Of a DNA stretch of 64,000 nt, positions 55,346-64,000 are shown piece after piece (the first letter of the stretch is position 1; each line of letters opens with the position of its first letter). A model generated the notes under the pieces. That model searched no databases, was not told the DNA's origin, and saw only the letters and a program-made list of their open reading frames with translations. Where the stretch lies: assembly GCA_947174275.1 (NCBI GenBank), contig CAMWIJ010000003.1:1-64000 (forward strand). Direction: 5' to 3'. This DNA is from an uncultured Muribaculaceae bacterium. Its GTDB lineage: Bacteria; Bacteroidota; Bacteroidia; Bacteroidales; Muribaculaceae. The translations under genes were made by a program, and so were the position numbers.

Positions 55346-56986
55346 TCATTCGCCTGTTGCCGGTCGGGAGTCGCTGTCGGTAATCGGGAAATCGGCCTTT
55401 CCTCCGCGCAGTTGCTCTATGGCTGACATTACGGTGGTGTCCATCATGTTTGAAATTTCATAATAGGCGCCGAAGCCGAGTATGTCGCGGGCAATCAGTG
55501 CTTTCAGTTGATTAACAATCAGAGGTGCCGAATTGTTGATATACGACCACTGTGTGTCGATGCCGTGCGACTTTGTGAATTTTGCAAACTGCTGTATCAG
55601 CTGGAGGTCGGAGGGGAGCATCGATATCAGCTCATTGACATCGAATGCCTCTTCAAGATGCTCGCGGTTGTTGTCGACATATTCAAGCGAGAATTTCTGA
55701 AGAAGCCCCTGGTTGAATACATTTATATAGTATTTTGTTATGCCGACAGTGTCGTCGGGAACGAATATGTCGGGCATTATGCCGCCGCCGCCGTAGACTT
55801 TGCGCCCGTGCATTGTGACAAATAATTTTGTTTCGTCAAAATGTATCGAGTCGACCTCAAACGCTTCGCCTCGCGTATAGCGGTCATACAGGTCGTTTTC
55901 GTATGATTTGGCGTCGGAATAATCCTTTTGTATGCAACGGCCTGACGGTGTGTAATAGCGGGCTACGGTAAGACGAACGGCTGACCCGTCGGGCAGGTCG
56001 ATCTGGTTTTGCACCAGGCCTTTGCCGAATGAACGGCGTCCGATTATGAGGCCGCGGTCGTTGTCCTGTATGGCTCCGGCGAAGATTTCACTTGAACTTG
56101 CCGATGCTTCATCAATCAATACAGTGACACGGCTGTCTTTGAACGCGCCGTATCCGTCGCTTACGATTACGGAGTTCTCCTGGGTGCGTCGGCCCCGGGT
56201 CTCTACTATCTTCTGTCCGCGTGGCAGAAATTCGTTTGCCATCAGCACGGAGGTCTCGAGAAGTCCGCCGGTGTTGCCTCTGAGGTCTATGATGTAATCT
56301 TTGGCTCCGGCGTCGCGGAGTGCGAAAAGCGCCTGGAAAAATTCATCGTAGGTGGTGCGGCCGAATTTGTTTACTTTGATATATCCGATGCTGTCGGCAA
56401 CCATATATTCGGCGTCGATGGATGTTACGGGTATGTCGCCGCGTGTCACCTCGAAATCGATAGGCGCGGGCGCGCTGTTGCGTTTTATAGTCAGTTTGAC
56501 GGTTGAGCCGCGTTCGCCGCGGAGCAGTTTGAACACCTGCTCGTTGGTAACGCCTGTGCCTGCCACGGTTTCGCCGTCGACTGCTATGATGCGGTCGCCT
56601 GATTTGATGCCGGCACGTTCCGACGGACCTCCGTTTGTGGCCTCAAGCACATGTATGGTGTCGTTGTTGATTGTGAAATGCACGCCTACGCCGCTGAATG
56701 AGCCGTCGAGCTCTTCGTTTACCATCTGCAGGTCGCTGGCTGGGATGTAGACCGAATGCGGGTCGAGGTTCGACAATAGGTTTGGCAGTGATTTCTCGAT
56801 AAGCGAGTCGGTGTCGACGATATCGACATATTCGCTACCTATGAGATTGAGCAGGTTGCTCAGTTTCTTCTCGCCGTCGGAACGCCCTCCGCGGTCGCGC
56901 AGCAAGGTGTCGGACAATACTCCGCCGGCAAACGCTATGGCGGCTATCAGCGGTATCCAGATATATCCTTTTGACAGTCTGTTCAT
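55346..56986 (-). CDS. S41-family C-terminal processing protease
   Basis: The protein has 546 residues. An N-terminal signal or anchor (about 5-28) is followed by a PDZ domain (about 90-170; SGVGVHFTINNDTIHVLEA) and the S41 domain with DYIIDLRGNTGGLLETSVLM. The catalytic serine lies in VLIDEASASSSEIFAGAIQD, and the lysine in IIGRRSFGKGLVQNQI. The C-terminal 150 residues are helical. Family members cut proteins near the C-terminus in the periplasm. It stands between a dCMP deaminase and a folate gene, an order seen in other Bacteroidales. Confidence 0.95.
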   Translation of the reverse strand: MNRLSKGYIWIPLIAAIAFAGGVLSDTLLRDRGGRSDGEKKLSNLLNLIGSEYVDIVDTDSLIEKSLPNLLSNLDPHSVYIPASDLQMVNEELDGSFSGVGVHFTINNDTIHVLEATNGGPSERAGIKSGDRIIAVDGETVAGTGVTNEQVFKLLRGERGSTVKLTIKRNSAPAPIDFEVTRGDIPVTSIDAEYMVADSIGYIKVNKFGRTTYDEFFQALFALRDAGAKDYIIDLRGNTGGLLETSVLMANEFLPRGQKIVETRGRRTQENSVIVSDGYGAFKDSRVTVLIDEASASSSEIFAGAIQDNDRGLIIGRRSFGKGLVQNQIDLPDGSAVRLTVARYYTPSGRCIQKDYSDAKSYENDLYDRYTRGEAFEVDSIHFDETKLFVTMHGRKVYGGGGIMPDIFVPDDTVGITKYYINVFNQGLLQKFSLEYVDNNREHLEEAFDVNELISMLPSDLQLIQQFAKFTKSHGIDTQWSYINNSAPLIVNQLKALIARDILGFGAYYEISNMMDTTVMSAIEQLRGGKADFPITDSDSRPATGE

Positions 56987-57102
56987 TGATTGGTAGGTTG
57001 AAGGGCGCGTATCCTTTTTTCGGCATTGTGGTCAGGCGGGCTTTCCACTGAATGATGCACCCTGTGTGGTTGTTCGAATTATATTATATAATCAGACGTG
57101 GT

Positions 57103-57549
57103 TTATTCTTCGGTTTCTCGTTTCGAGATGTCGAGGTGTATGGTCTCGATGCCGGCGCGTTGGAGCAGGTCTATGCCGTCACACAGCCGGTACATCTCGT
57201 CGAATACCACACGCTTGATGCCTGACTGTATGATGAGTTTGGCGCATTCAATGCATGGCGATGCGGTGACATAAAGTGTGGCTCCGTCGCTTGAATTGTT
57301 GCTGCGCGCCACTTTGGTTATGGCGTTGGCTTCGGCGTGGAGCACGTATGCTTTTGTGTGACCGCTTTCGTCTTCACATACGTTTTCAAATCCTGACGGA
57401 GTGCCGTTGAAGCCGTCGGATATTATCATCGAGTCCTTTACGATTATAGCCCCGACTCTGCGTCGGCGGCAATAAGAGTTTTCGGCCCATATCTTCGCCA
57501 TGCGCAGATAGCGGCTGTCAAGTATCTCCTGTTTCTGTTGTTGGTCCAT
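57103..57549 (-). CDS. Deoxycytidylate (dCMP) deaminase family protein
   Basis: This zinc enzyme makes dUMP from dCMP for thymidylate synthesis. The protein has 148 residues. The zinc site is LHAEANAITKVA (His and catalytic Glu) with PCIECAKLIIQSGIKRVVFD (two Cys). The N-terminal RYLRMAKIWAENSYCRRRRV and GFNGTPSGFENV are typical of the family. A -7 box lies at 57579-57572 (minus). It heads a run with the S41 protease and formyl-THF cyclo-ligase. Confidence 0.92.
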   Translation of the reverse strand: MDQQQKQEILDSRYLRMAKIWAENSYCRRRRVGAIIVKDSMIISDGFNGTPSGFENVCEDESGHTKAYVLHAEANAITKVARSNNSSDGATLYVTASPCIECAKLIIQSGIKRVVFDEMYRLCDGIDLLQRAGIETIHLDISKRETEE

Positions 57550-57919
57550 GTGGCATTTGCAAATGATTGTGCAAAATTACAATATTTTCCAACAACATCT
57601 CACATTATATATAAAAATAATCTTAGGATAGATTAAAATGTGCAAATTCAACAAGGGGTTGATAATGGTGTCACGATGAAGGTACAGAGGGCGTGAGGCG
57701 GAGGTGTCTTTGCTCCGGTTTTTGAGGGTGTGAAAATTGTTACAGCAGCATTACTGTGTGGTAATTGTATTGATGTAGTAACAAGTGTTACAATTCAAAA
57801 TGTTAATCTGTAACAAAAATGAAACCAAATTAACCTATTTTTAATATACTGAAATATAGTTTATTATATATATGTTCGGTGAAAAATGAAATTTTTTTTC
57901 AAAAAAAGTGTAAAAATAA
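57550..57919. other. AT-rich regulatory-looking spacer upstream of the ECF sigma gene
   Basis: No gene is seen in this stretch. It contains a -7 box TAATTTTG for the dCMP deaminase (57579-57572, minus). A cluster of short dyads lies around 57738-57815: ATTAC-TGTGTG-GTAAT (57750-57765), TAACA-AG-TGTTA (57779-57790), and further TGTTA/TGTAACA half-sites near 57738-57744 and 57801-57814. These could be operator sites for the sigma gene, but no regulator is known. Confidence 0.5.
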
Positions 57920-57920
57920 T

Positions 57921-57949
57921 TTGCATATTAAAAAAATGTCGTATATTTG
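57921..57949 (+). promoter_or_regulatory. Promoter for the ECF sigma gene
   Basis: TTG (57921-57923) and TATATTTG (57942-57949) are separated by 18 bases. This matches the housekeeping type, so the sigma gene need not depend on itself. The start codon follows 63 bases later. Confidence 0.75.
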
Positions 57950-58012
57950 CAACGTGAATCTTTTCACAACGCGACTATTTAATGATTTATTCCTAATGCA
58001 AAAACATCAATT

Positions 58013-58522
58013 ATGAGCTCCAAGAATTTTCAAACCAAGCTTTTGGGTCTGCAAAGCAATCTGCTTAATTTTGCTTACCTGCTTACGTCAAACAGGGATG
58101 ATGCCTACGATTTGTTGCAGGATACGACTCTCAAAGCTCTCGACAACGAAGACAAGTATGTTGAGAATGTAAACTTCAAGGGATGGGTATTCACCATCAT
58201 GCGCAACATCTTTATCAACAATTACCGTAAATGTGTGCGCTCTGCGACTGTCATTGACCAGACTGAAGATCTTTACCATCTCAATCTCCCTCAGGAGTCA
58301 GGTTTCGAAACTCCCGAAGGGTCGGTTGCCGCTAAGGAAATATCTTCAGCCATCAATTCTTTCTCAGACGAATACCGTATCCCCTTCTCTATGCACGTTG
58401 CCGGATACAAATACAATGAAATCGCCGAAAAGATGAATTTGCCGCTCGGCACGGTGAAGAGCAGAATCTTCTTTGCCCGCCAGCGTCTGCAAGAAATGCT
58501 TAAAGACTATAAGACCCGCTAA
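58013..58522 (+). CDS. ECF-type RNA polymerase sigma factor
   Basis: The protein has 169 residues. The sigma-70 region 2 (about 10-75) has LLNFAYLLTSNRDDAYDLLQ and FKGWVFTIMRNIFINNYRKC. Region 4 (about 105-165) has YNEIAEKMNLPLGTVKSRIF, FARQRLQEMLKDY. The linker is acidic. No anti-sigma gene is adjacent: the next gene is rmuC on the other strand, and the previous gene is dCMP deaminase. It is therefore a solitary ECF factor, probably controlled by transcription level. A housekeeping-type promoter and dyads stand upstream. Confidence 0.93.
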   Translation: MSSKNFQTKLLGLQSNLLNFAYLLTSNRDDAYDLLQDTTLKALDNEDKYVENVNFKGWVFTIMRNIFINNYRKCVRSATVIDQTEDLYHLNLPQESGFETPEGSVAAKEISSAINSFSDEYRIPFSMHVAGYKYNEIAEKMNLPLGTVKSRIFFARQRLQEMLKDYKTR

Positions 58523-58628
58523 ACTCTTGTAGTGATATCGGTCCCTACTTCTTCCGGTCACAAGCATGCACTCTTCTGCACTCTGTAATCCTTGAGTGAT
58601 AATTGAGTATTTAAAGGAGCAAATCATT

Positions 58629-58663
58629 AGCGCCACCGTTCCTGTAATAGGAACGGTGGCGCT
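58629..58663. terminator. Bidirectional terminator between the sigma gene and rmuC
   Basis: A perfect 15-bp stem, AGCGCCACCGTTCCT (58629-58643) with its complement at 58649-58663, has a 5-base loop. On the plus strand GACTCTTTT follows. It lies between two convergent genes and can serve both. Confidence 0.85.
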
Positions 58664-58695
58664 GACTCTTTTAGACCACGGCGTTAGCAAATATC

Positions 58696-60072
58696 TTACT
58701 CCGCGTTGTTTTTCTTGCCGGAAGGCAGTGCGGCCGTTGTGTCGCCTGTGTCGGCGTCAGCATCATCGTCGATGGCCGTGAGCGAAAGTCGTTTTGTGGC
58801 TTTGGCGCCGAGTTTGCGCAGATTTTCGGCGCGTGTGATAAGATTGCCGGTGCCGCTTCGCAGTTTCTTGATGGCGCCTTCGTAGGCATTCTGAGTCGAT
58901 TCAAGGCCACGGCCTATCTTGCTCATGTCATCGACAAAGCCGACAAACTTGTCATACATCTTTCCGCTCTCTGTGGCAATCTCTATGACATTGCGCTTCA
59001 TGTCGTCCTGACGCCACAGTTGCTCGATAAGGCGTACGGCTGAAATCAGATGTGTGGGCGAGATGATGATGACGCGGCGGTCGTAGGCCTCCTGCCAAAG
59101 CATCGGGTCGAGGTTCATGGCCGCGAGATAAGCGCCTTCGTTGGGGATGAACATCATCACGAAATCTGTCGATTTGTTGCCGATGTAATCCTGATAGTTC
59201 TTGCAGGCGAGTTCCTTGATGTGGGCTTTTACCGAGTTGAGATGCTGCCGCGCATATTGCTCTGACTCCGAAGCGGCGCCGGCATTAACCATATTTATAT
59301 AGGCGGTAAGCGATACCTTCGAGTCGATCACTATGCAGCGTCCGTCGGGAAAATCGACCACTACGTCAGGACGCAGGCTGTGTCCGGCGGCGTCGCGCAG
59401 CACTGTGCCGTTTTCGTCGGTGGTGAGCTGCACATGAAAGTGTACGTCGCGCTTAAGGCCTGATTTCTCGAGTATTGTCTCCAGTATCATCTCTCCCCAG
59501 TCGCCTTGCACCTTGCTGTTGCCGCGCAAGGCGTCGGCCAGTTCCTTGGCTTCCTTGCCGATGCTTCGGTTGAGTTCCATCATCTCGCGCAGGCTCTGCT
59601 GGAGTGAAAATCTTTCGCGGGCCTCGCTGTTATAAGTATCCTCTACCTTTTTGCGGAACGACTCGATGTTTTCTTTCAGCGGTGTCAGGATATCCTTGAT
59701 TTGCGTCTCGCTCTGCTGTCGGAGTCTGTCCGTGCTGTTTGCGAGAACCTCGTTGGCGATGAGTTTGAAATGCTTCTCGCTGTCGCTGAGCATACGCTCG
59801 AACTCCTTGCCTGACGCTGTTTCGGCCTGCTTTATGCGAAGTTCGGCGTCACGTTCTATCTGCTTTACGCGTTCGGCTGCCGCTGTCTCGGCGCGAGCTA
59901 TGCGTTCGTTTGCCGATGTTTCGGTCAGAGTCGCACGCTCTGCGGCGGCTTTCTCTCTTTCGGCGAGAGTGGCGAGTTCGCTTTTCAATGCGATATGACG
60001 CGAGACCGTTATTGCGGTTACAATCAGTGATGCCACAAGCATCACGCTTAGAAAAATTACAAGTATTACCAT
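58696..60072 (-). CDS. rmuC: DNA recombination protein RmuC
   Basis: RmuC limits recombination between inverted repeats and carries a nuclease-like fold. The protein has 458 residues. An N-terminal membrane helix (about 2-22) leads to a long coiled coil (about 30-185; [23 protein letters not shown]). The RmuC domain (about 190-400) has [37 protein letters not shown] and [21 protein letters not shown] short acidic tail ends it. It is convergent with the ECF sigma gene. Confidence 0.94.
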   Translation of the reverse strand: MVILVIFLSVMLVASLIVTAITVSRHIALKSELATLAEREKAAAERATLTETSANERIARAETAAAERVKQIERDAELRIKQAETASGKEFERMLSDSEKHFKLIANEVLANSTDRLRQQSETQIKDILTPLKENIESFRKKVEDTYNSEARERFSLQQSLREMMELNRSIGKEAKELADALRGNSKVQGDWGEMILETILEKSGLKRDVHFHVQLTTDENGTVLRDAAGHSLRPDVVVDFPDGRCIVIDSKVSLTAYINMVNAGAASESEQYARQHLNSVKAHIKELACKNYQDYIGNKSTDFVMMFIPNEGAYLAAMNLDPMLWQEAYDRRVIIISPTHLISAVRLIEQLWRQDDMKRNVIEIATESGKMYDKFVGFVDDMSKIGRGLESTQNAYEGAIKKLRSGTGNLITRAENLRKLGAKATKRLSLTAIDDDADADTGDTTAALPSGKKNNAE

Positions 60073-60135
60073 CTGCTGTATTGTTTGCGACTGTTTATTT
60101 TAGTGCAAATATACGCAAATAAAAGGATATTTTAA

Positions 60136-60876
60136 TTATGATGGGGTAGGCGACGTGGTGTTGTTGTCAGGATGTCCGGCTTTCGACTTACTGATTTTCA
60201 GCACGGCATTTGTCACATATACGGTGAACACCGGGAAGAGTGTAAGACCTTCGACCGACAGCACCACGCCGAGCACCTTGCCTGTAGGGGTCATGATTGA
60301 TATGTTGGTGCCGCAGGTCGTCATCTCAAGAAACGCCCACCACAGTGCCGTCCAGAATGTGTCGACCTTCGGATTGATGAAATGTTCCTCGACAAAAAAC
60401 ATCATTGCAGCGAAATATACGGTCACGGCCACCCATGTGATATATACCCACAGCATGCTGAGCGATTTCCTCGATGTGAAAGTCTTGCATACCATGGCGA
60501 GCACATACCCCGCACGAAACAGCGGCACGAGTTTGATAAGATACATGATGTGCGGCTCCACTGTCAGTCCTGCCCATTGCAGTATGTTGAGATATGGGAT
60601 ACTGACGATTATGAAAAGGATATGCGTGGCGAGATACTTCCATTTGCCGCGGGTAAGACTCCATTCGGCTATGATGTCAAATAAAAACAGGATGCATACC
60701 CAAAACTGGAAATGCATGTAGCGGCTGTCGGTAAGAAATGATTTGTTCTCGAGGGTCTCCCGCGACACCCATATCACCATTGCCACCGATGCCGCCAGCA
60801 CCATGATGTGAAGCGATGTCAAAAAGAGTCCGGCGACCCGAGTCAGCCCTCCTGTGTCATGTTTTGTCTCCGGCAT
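60136..60876 (-). CDS. Ion-channel-like membrane protein (two-pore-helix, potassium channel type)
   Basis: The start at 60876 (MPETKHDTGGLTRV) gives 246 residues. It has about six membrane helices and a P-loop between the last two: TFWTALWWAFLEM, then TTCGTNI at about residues 186-192, where potassium channels have TVGYG. The layout is that of voltage-gated-like (6TM) channels, but the S4 is only weakly charged (KLVPLFRAGYVLAMVCKTF). Ion choice is therefore uncertain. The gene lies 63 bases before rmuC and shares its strand. Confidence 0.82.
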   Translation of the reverse strand: MPETKHDTGGLTRVAGLFLTSLHIMVLAASVAMVIWVSRETLENKSFLTDSRYMHFQFWVCILFLFDIIAEWSLTRGKWKYLATHILFIIVSIPYLNILQWAGLTVEPHIMYLIKLVPLFRAGYVLAMVCKTFTSRKSLSMLWVYITWVAVTVYFAAMMFFVEEHFINPKVDTFWTALWWAFLEMTTCGTNISIMTPTGKVLGVVLSVEGLTLFPVFTVYVTNAVLKISKSKAGHPDNNTTSPTPS

Positions 60877-60944
60877 ATATTGATCATAAATAAATAAGTA
60901 AAATATTAACCGCGATTTCAACCCGAAAGTTTTAAAATTATTCG

Positions 60945-60952
60945 TAATTTTG
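60945..60952 (+). promoter_or_regulatory. -7 box for mltG
   Basis: TAATTTTG fits TAnnTTTG. A proper -33 box was not found. The leader to mltG would be about 90 bases. Confidence 0.45.
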
Positions 60953-61050
60953 CAGAATAGAGGTGTATTCTGACCCGAATGACAGTGGTTGCAGTAGCGA
61001 AGTCTCGTGATTTCAGGTTTTAATCGCCTTTACGTTATGAAAAGTTATCT

Positions 61051-62082
61051 ATGAAGAATAAAAGGAAGAAATGGCCCAGACTGGTGCTTCAGGCATTGGC
61101 AGTGGTTGTGATTATATGCTGTATCGCCGGCGTTTTTGTTTACTTTTATGCATCGAAGTCATACGATGGCGAGCGGGTGCGTATATATGTTGACGCCGCA
61201 GGCGGTGAGACCGCATTACGTGATTCGCTTGAAAAACGTCTTGGTGAGGATTATGGAGGCCGTGTCTACAAGATATGGTCGGTGATTTCCGAGACGTCGG
61301 AGGTCAAGTCGGGCAGCTATGTCGTCGAGCCGGGTGAAAAAGCATGGAAACTTGCCGGGCGCATCGAAAACCGCCGTCAGGATCCTGTCAATGTCACGTT
61401 CAACAATCTGCGCACATTCGGTCAGCTGATGGCTCGCCTTGATGCGCAGTTGCTTGCCGACAGCGCGTCGCTTGCCGCAGCCGCCGACTCGATGCTTGTC
61501 GGGGCAGGTGTTGCTCCGGTTGAGTTTGCCGCGCATTTCTTACCCGATACGTATGAATTTTATTGGAACGAACCGGCGTCGGGTGTGGTGGAGAAGATTG
61601 TCGCCAACTATGACCGGTTCTGGAACGATGACCGCCGGGCCAAGGCGCGTGCGCTTCATCTGACTCCCGATGAGGTGGCTACGCTTGCCTCGATAGTGGA
61701 GGAGGAGACCAACAAGGCTGACGAGCGTCCGGTTGTGGCGCGTCTGTATCTCAACCGGCTTGCCTCGGGCATGAAACTTCAGGCTGACCCTACGGTAAGG
61801 TTCGCCCTCGGAGACTTCTCCATCAGGCGTGTGCTCAACAAGCACCTTCAGGTATCTTCACCGTATAACACATATCAGCACCCCGGCCTTCCTCCGGGGC
61901 CGATACGTATTCCGGAGGCTTCGGCGATAGACGCCGTGCTCAATGCTCCGGCGCACAAATATCTGTATATGTGCGCCAGGGAAGACTTCTCAGGATATCA
62001 TAATTTTGCCGTCGATTATGCCTCGCATCAGGCTAATGCAAAAAAATATCAGGCGGCTCTCGACCGTAAAGGTTATAAATGA
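61051..62082 (+). CDS. mltG: Endolytic transglycosylase MltG
   Basis: MltG cuts nascent peptidoglycan strands in the inner membrane and sets their length. The protein has 343 residues. An N-terminal helix (about 10-32) anchors it, followed by a LysM-like region (about 35-115) and the YceG domain with FLPDTYEFYWNEPASGVVEK, LASIVEEETNKADERPVVAR (catalytic Glu region), LQADPTVRFALGD and SPYNTYQHPGLPPGPI. The motif set is complete. It lies 26 bases before the MFS transporter gene. Confidence 0.95.
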   Translation: MKNKRKKWPRLVLQALAVVVIICCIAGVFVYFYASKSYDGERVRIYVDAAGGETALRDSLEKRLGEDYGGRVYKIWSVISETSEVKSGSYVVEPGEKAWKLAGRIENRRQDPVNVTFNNLRTFGQLMARLDAQLLADSASLAAAADSMLVGAGVAPVEFAAHFLPDTYEFYWNEPASGVVEKIVANYDRFWNDDRRAKARALHLTPDEVATLASIVEEETNKADERPVVARLYLNRLASGMKLQADPTVRFALGDFSIRRVLNKHLQVSSPYNTYQHPGLPPGPIRIPEASAIDAVLNAPAHKYLYMCAREDFSGYHNFAVDYASHQANAKKYQAALDRKGYK

Positions 62083-62108
62083 GAATGAAATTTTAAACCA
62101 GTCATAAA

Positions 62109-63932
62109 ATGCAACAGAAAGTAACAAAACAATTGCTGAGCGACCGTCCCGCAGTTAGATGGACCGCGCTCGTGCTTCTGGCGATGGCCATGTTCTTCGG
62201 CTACATGTTCATGGACGTGCTGTCGCCGCTGCAGACCGCCCTGCAGGATACCAAAGGATGGGCCCCCGAGACCTACGGTCACTTCGCAGGCTCGGAGACT
62301 TTTCTCAACGTGTTTATATTCTTCCTGATTTTTGCCGGAATTATTCTGGACAAGATGGGGGTGAGGTTTACGGTAATACTCTCCGGCTCGGTGATGCTTG
62401 TCGGTGCGGCCATCAACTATTTTGCGCTGACCGACGCCTTTACGCAGAGTTCGCTTGCCGTATTTTTCGAAAACAATCTTAACCTGCCTGACGCGTGGTG
62501 GAATGTAACCCCGTTCTTTGAGGGCATGCCTGCTTCGGCAAAACTTTCCGCAATCGGTTTCATGATATTCGGCTGCGGTGTGGAGATGGCGGGCATCACA
62601 GTGTCGAGAGGCATTGTCAAATGGTTTGCCGGCAAGGAAATGGCATTGGCTATGGGTATTGAGATGGCGCTTGCGCGCGTAGGCGTTGCGGCTGTGTTCA
62701 TCATGTCGCCGCTGGTGTCGCGCATGGGCGGCTCTCTCAACGTGTCGCGTTCGGTGGGCTTTACAGTGATATTGCTCTGCATCGGACTCATAAGCTTCAT
62801 CGCTTATGCGGTTATGGATAAGAAACTGGAACGTCAGACCGGCAACAACGAGGAAAAGGATGATCCGTTCAAGGTATCCGATCTCAAATATATCTTCAAG
62901 TCAAAAGTATTCTGGATTGTGGCATTGCTTTGCGTGCTTTACTATTCGGCGATATTCCCCTTCCAGAAATACGCAGCCAATATGCTTCAGTGCAATCTCG
63001 GCATCTCAGATGAATCGGCCGCTTTGATATTTACAGTGTTCCCTCTCGGAGCAGCTGCCATCACTCCGTTCCTCGGCCGTTACCTCGACAGGAAGGGCAA
63101 AGGCGCGACAATGCTTATATTCGGCGCGCTTCTTATGATAATATGCCACCTGACATTCGCTCTCGGATTGCCCGCTCTTCGCGGCGGCGACATGAATGCA
63201 GTGGCTGAAAATTCGATTGTGTCGGGAAAAATCATCGACTCTCAGCGTGGCAGTGACGGCAAAGAAGTGGCAATCAACGTGGTGTTCAGCCCCAAGAACT
63301 TTGCCAACCATGATGTGGCTTCCTCTATAGTAGGCAAGAGCGCAGGTGAGACGGTGGTGTTCAATCCGCGCGCGGCATTCTCAGATGCCACCATTGCCGA
63401 TGAGGCTGAGCGCAATGAAGCTGCCTCGCAGAAGATAACAAACTTCCTTAAGGACAAGGATACAAGTTTTGACCTCGCGCAGTCACGCGCGCTTGACCGC
63501 GACTTCACCCTTGTGGTCGATAAGATACAGTCGCCGATGGGAGTGTTCGGCATCGTTGTGGCTTTCCTTGCAATTGTGCTGCTTGGCATCTCGTTCTCGC
63601 TTGTTCCCGCTTCGCTGTGGCCTTCGGTGCCGAAACTTGTCGACGGCAAGTTGCTCGGTTCGGCCTACGCGGTGATTTTCTGGATACAGAATATCGGTCT
63701 CTATGCAGTGCCTATGGTTATCGGCGGAGTGCTCGCATCGACCAATACCGATGTATTCAACCCGCTCAGCTACAATTATACCGCCCCGATGCTCATCTTC
63801 GCATCATTCGGTGTAATGGCTCTCATCTTCGGTCTTATACTGAAAGGTCTTGACCGTAAACACCACTACGGCCTCGAAGCGCCCAACACCAAAGCCGACG
63901 ACACCGCAGTCGAATTTGACGCGATGGAATAA
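62109..63932 (+). CDS. MFS transporter with a soluble insert
   Basis: The protein has 607 residues, longer than the usual 400-450 for the superfamily. About twelve membrane helices are predicted, with typical MFS blocks such as FAGIILDKMGVRFTVILSGS and AAITPFLGRYLDRKGKGATM. Between the eighth and ninth helices lies a roughly 118-residue hydrophilic insert (about 355-473; EEVAIN-type beta and EAERNEAASQKITNFLKDKD-type helical parts). The substrate cannot be told; similar proteins are often called nitrate/oxalate or sugar-phosphate type, but evidence is lacking. It follows mltG by 26 bases, and a strong terminator stands at the window end. Confidence 0.85.
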   Translation: MQQKVTKQLLSDRPAVRWTALVLLAMAMFFGYMFMDVLSPLQTALQDTKGWAPETYGHFAGSETFLNVFIFFLIFAGIILDKMGVRFTVILSGSVMLVGAAINYFALTDAFTQSSLAVFFENNLNLPDAWWNVTPFFEGMPASAKLSAIGFMIFGCGVEMAGITVSRGIVKWFAGKEMALAMGIEMALARVGVAAVFIMSPLVSRMGGSLNVSRSVGFTVILLCIGLISFIAYAVMDKKLERQTGNNEEKDDPFKVSDLKYIFKSKVFWIVALLCVLYYSAIFPFQKYAANMLQCNLGISDESAALIFTVFPLGAAAITPFLGRYLDRKGKGATMLIFGALLMIICHLTFALGLPALRGGDMNAVAENSIVSGKIIDSQRGSDGKEVAINVVFSPKNFANHDVASSIVGKSAGETVVFNPRAAFSDATIADEAERNEAASQKITNFLKDKDTSFDLAQSRALDRDFTLVVDKIQSPMGVFGIVVAFLAIVLLGISFSLVPASLWPSVPKLVDGKLLGSAYAVIFWIQNIGLYAVPMVIGGVLASTNTDVFNPLSYNYTAPMLIFASFGVMALIFGLILKGLDRKHHYGLEAPNTKADDTAVEFDAME

Positions 63933-63970
63933 TACCACGGTCGTAAACCGATAACGCTACCGATAAAGAA

Positions 63971-64000
63971 CGGGCTGACACCGCATCATGTGTCAGCCCG
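63971..64000 (+). terminator. Intrinsic terminator after the MFS gene
   Basis: CGGGCTGACAC (63971-63981) pairs perfectly with GTGTCAGCCCG (63990-64000) around an 8-base loop. The window ends at the stem, so any T run is not visible. Confidence 0.75.

Overview
The window looks like a chromosomal core segment of a gut Bacteroidales, most likely of the Muribaculaceae. Supporting signs are Bacteroidales-only families (a DoxX/MauE plus thioredoxin-like fusion, DUF1599, DUF3943, DUF4835/PorD-like, PorQ), an RprX/RprY-type two-component pair, a eukaryotic-type (GT3) glycogen synthase, and promoters of the Bacteroidales form TTG-N18..20-TAnnTTTG. The placement at family level is inference. About 51 genes are called. 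No rRNA, tRNA, CRISPR array, prophage, transposase or integrase was seen.

Layout. 1-149 is GC-rich non-coding DNA with hairpins. 150-4569 is one operon: nfeD, band-7 protein, DUF1599, DoxX/thioredoxin-like membrane protein and tpiA. A SPOR protein and folE follow. 5839-8845 (minus) carries a LuxR regulator coupled to a hemerythrin/RIC-like protein, an S4 RNA-binding protein, pth and the L25 gene. 9162-12731 is the most accessory-looking part: an unknown protein, an acidic lipoprotein, and an AT-rich WG-repeat gene that lies between two 51-bp direct repeats, followed by a duplicated 3' end of the lipoprotein gene. 12787-21340 holds a membrane Ser/Thr kinase and an alpha-glucan module (pullulanase, GT3 synthase, GT35 phosphorylase), with a stand-alone type IX sorting-domain-like protein between them. 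21414-29224 has dnaJ, grpE, ispE, dnaB, a leucine-rich repeat protein and lepA. nhaA and rprXY follow.

33442-33838 contains a nested palindromic repeat. From 40946 leftwards runs dnaG-porQ-cmk-ispH-lipoprotein-DUF3943 (minus). A 160-bp MITE-like palindrome (41041-41200) separates dnaG from a GH95 fucosidase gene. 43701-51775 is a seven-gene minus-strand operon, dnaN-exonuclease-coaBC-porD-like-recN-rlmB-purT, with a clear promoter and terminator. Next come an ABC-F ATPase, a GYF_2 membrane protein and a dCMP deaminase-S41 protease-formyl-THF cyclo-ligase group. The right end has an ECF sigma factor, rmuC, an ion channel with an unusual filter, mltG and an MFS transporter.

How the genes work together. 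Replication and repair (dnaB, dnaG, dnaN, exonuclease, recN, rmuC), isoprenoid synthesis (ispE, ispH), folate and nucleotide supply (folE, formyl-THF cyclo-ligase, dCMP deaminase, purT, cmk) and envelope or type IX secretion (porQ, porD-like, sorting-domain protein, mltG) all recur. The alpha-glucan genes form a storage and mobilisation set. No wholly new multigene system is evident. The best leads are the duplicated WG/lipoprotein locus, the two palindromic intergenic elements, the stand-alone sorting-domain protein and the redox-type regulator pair.
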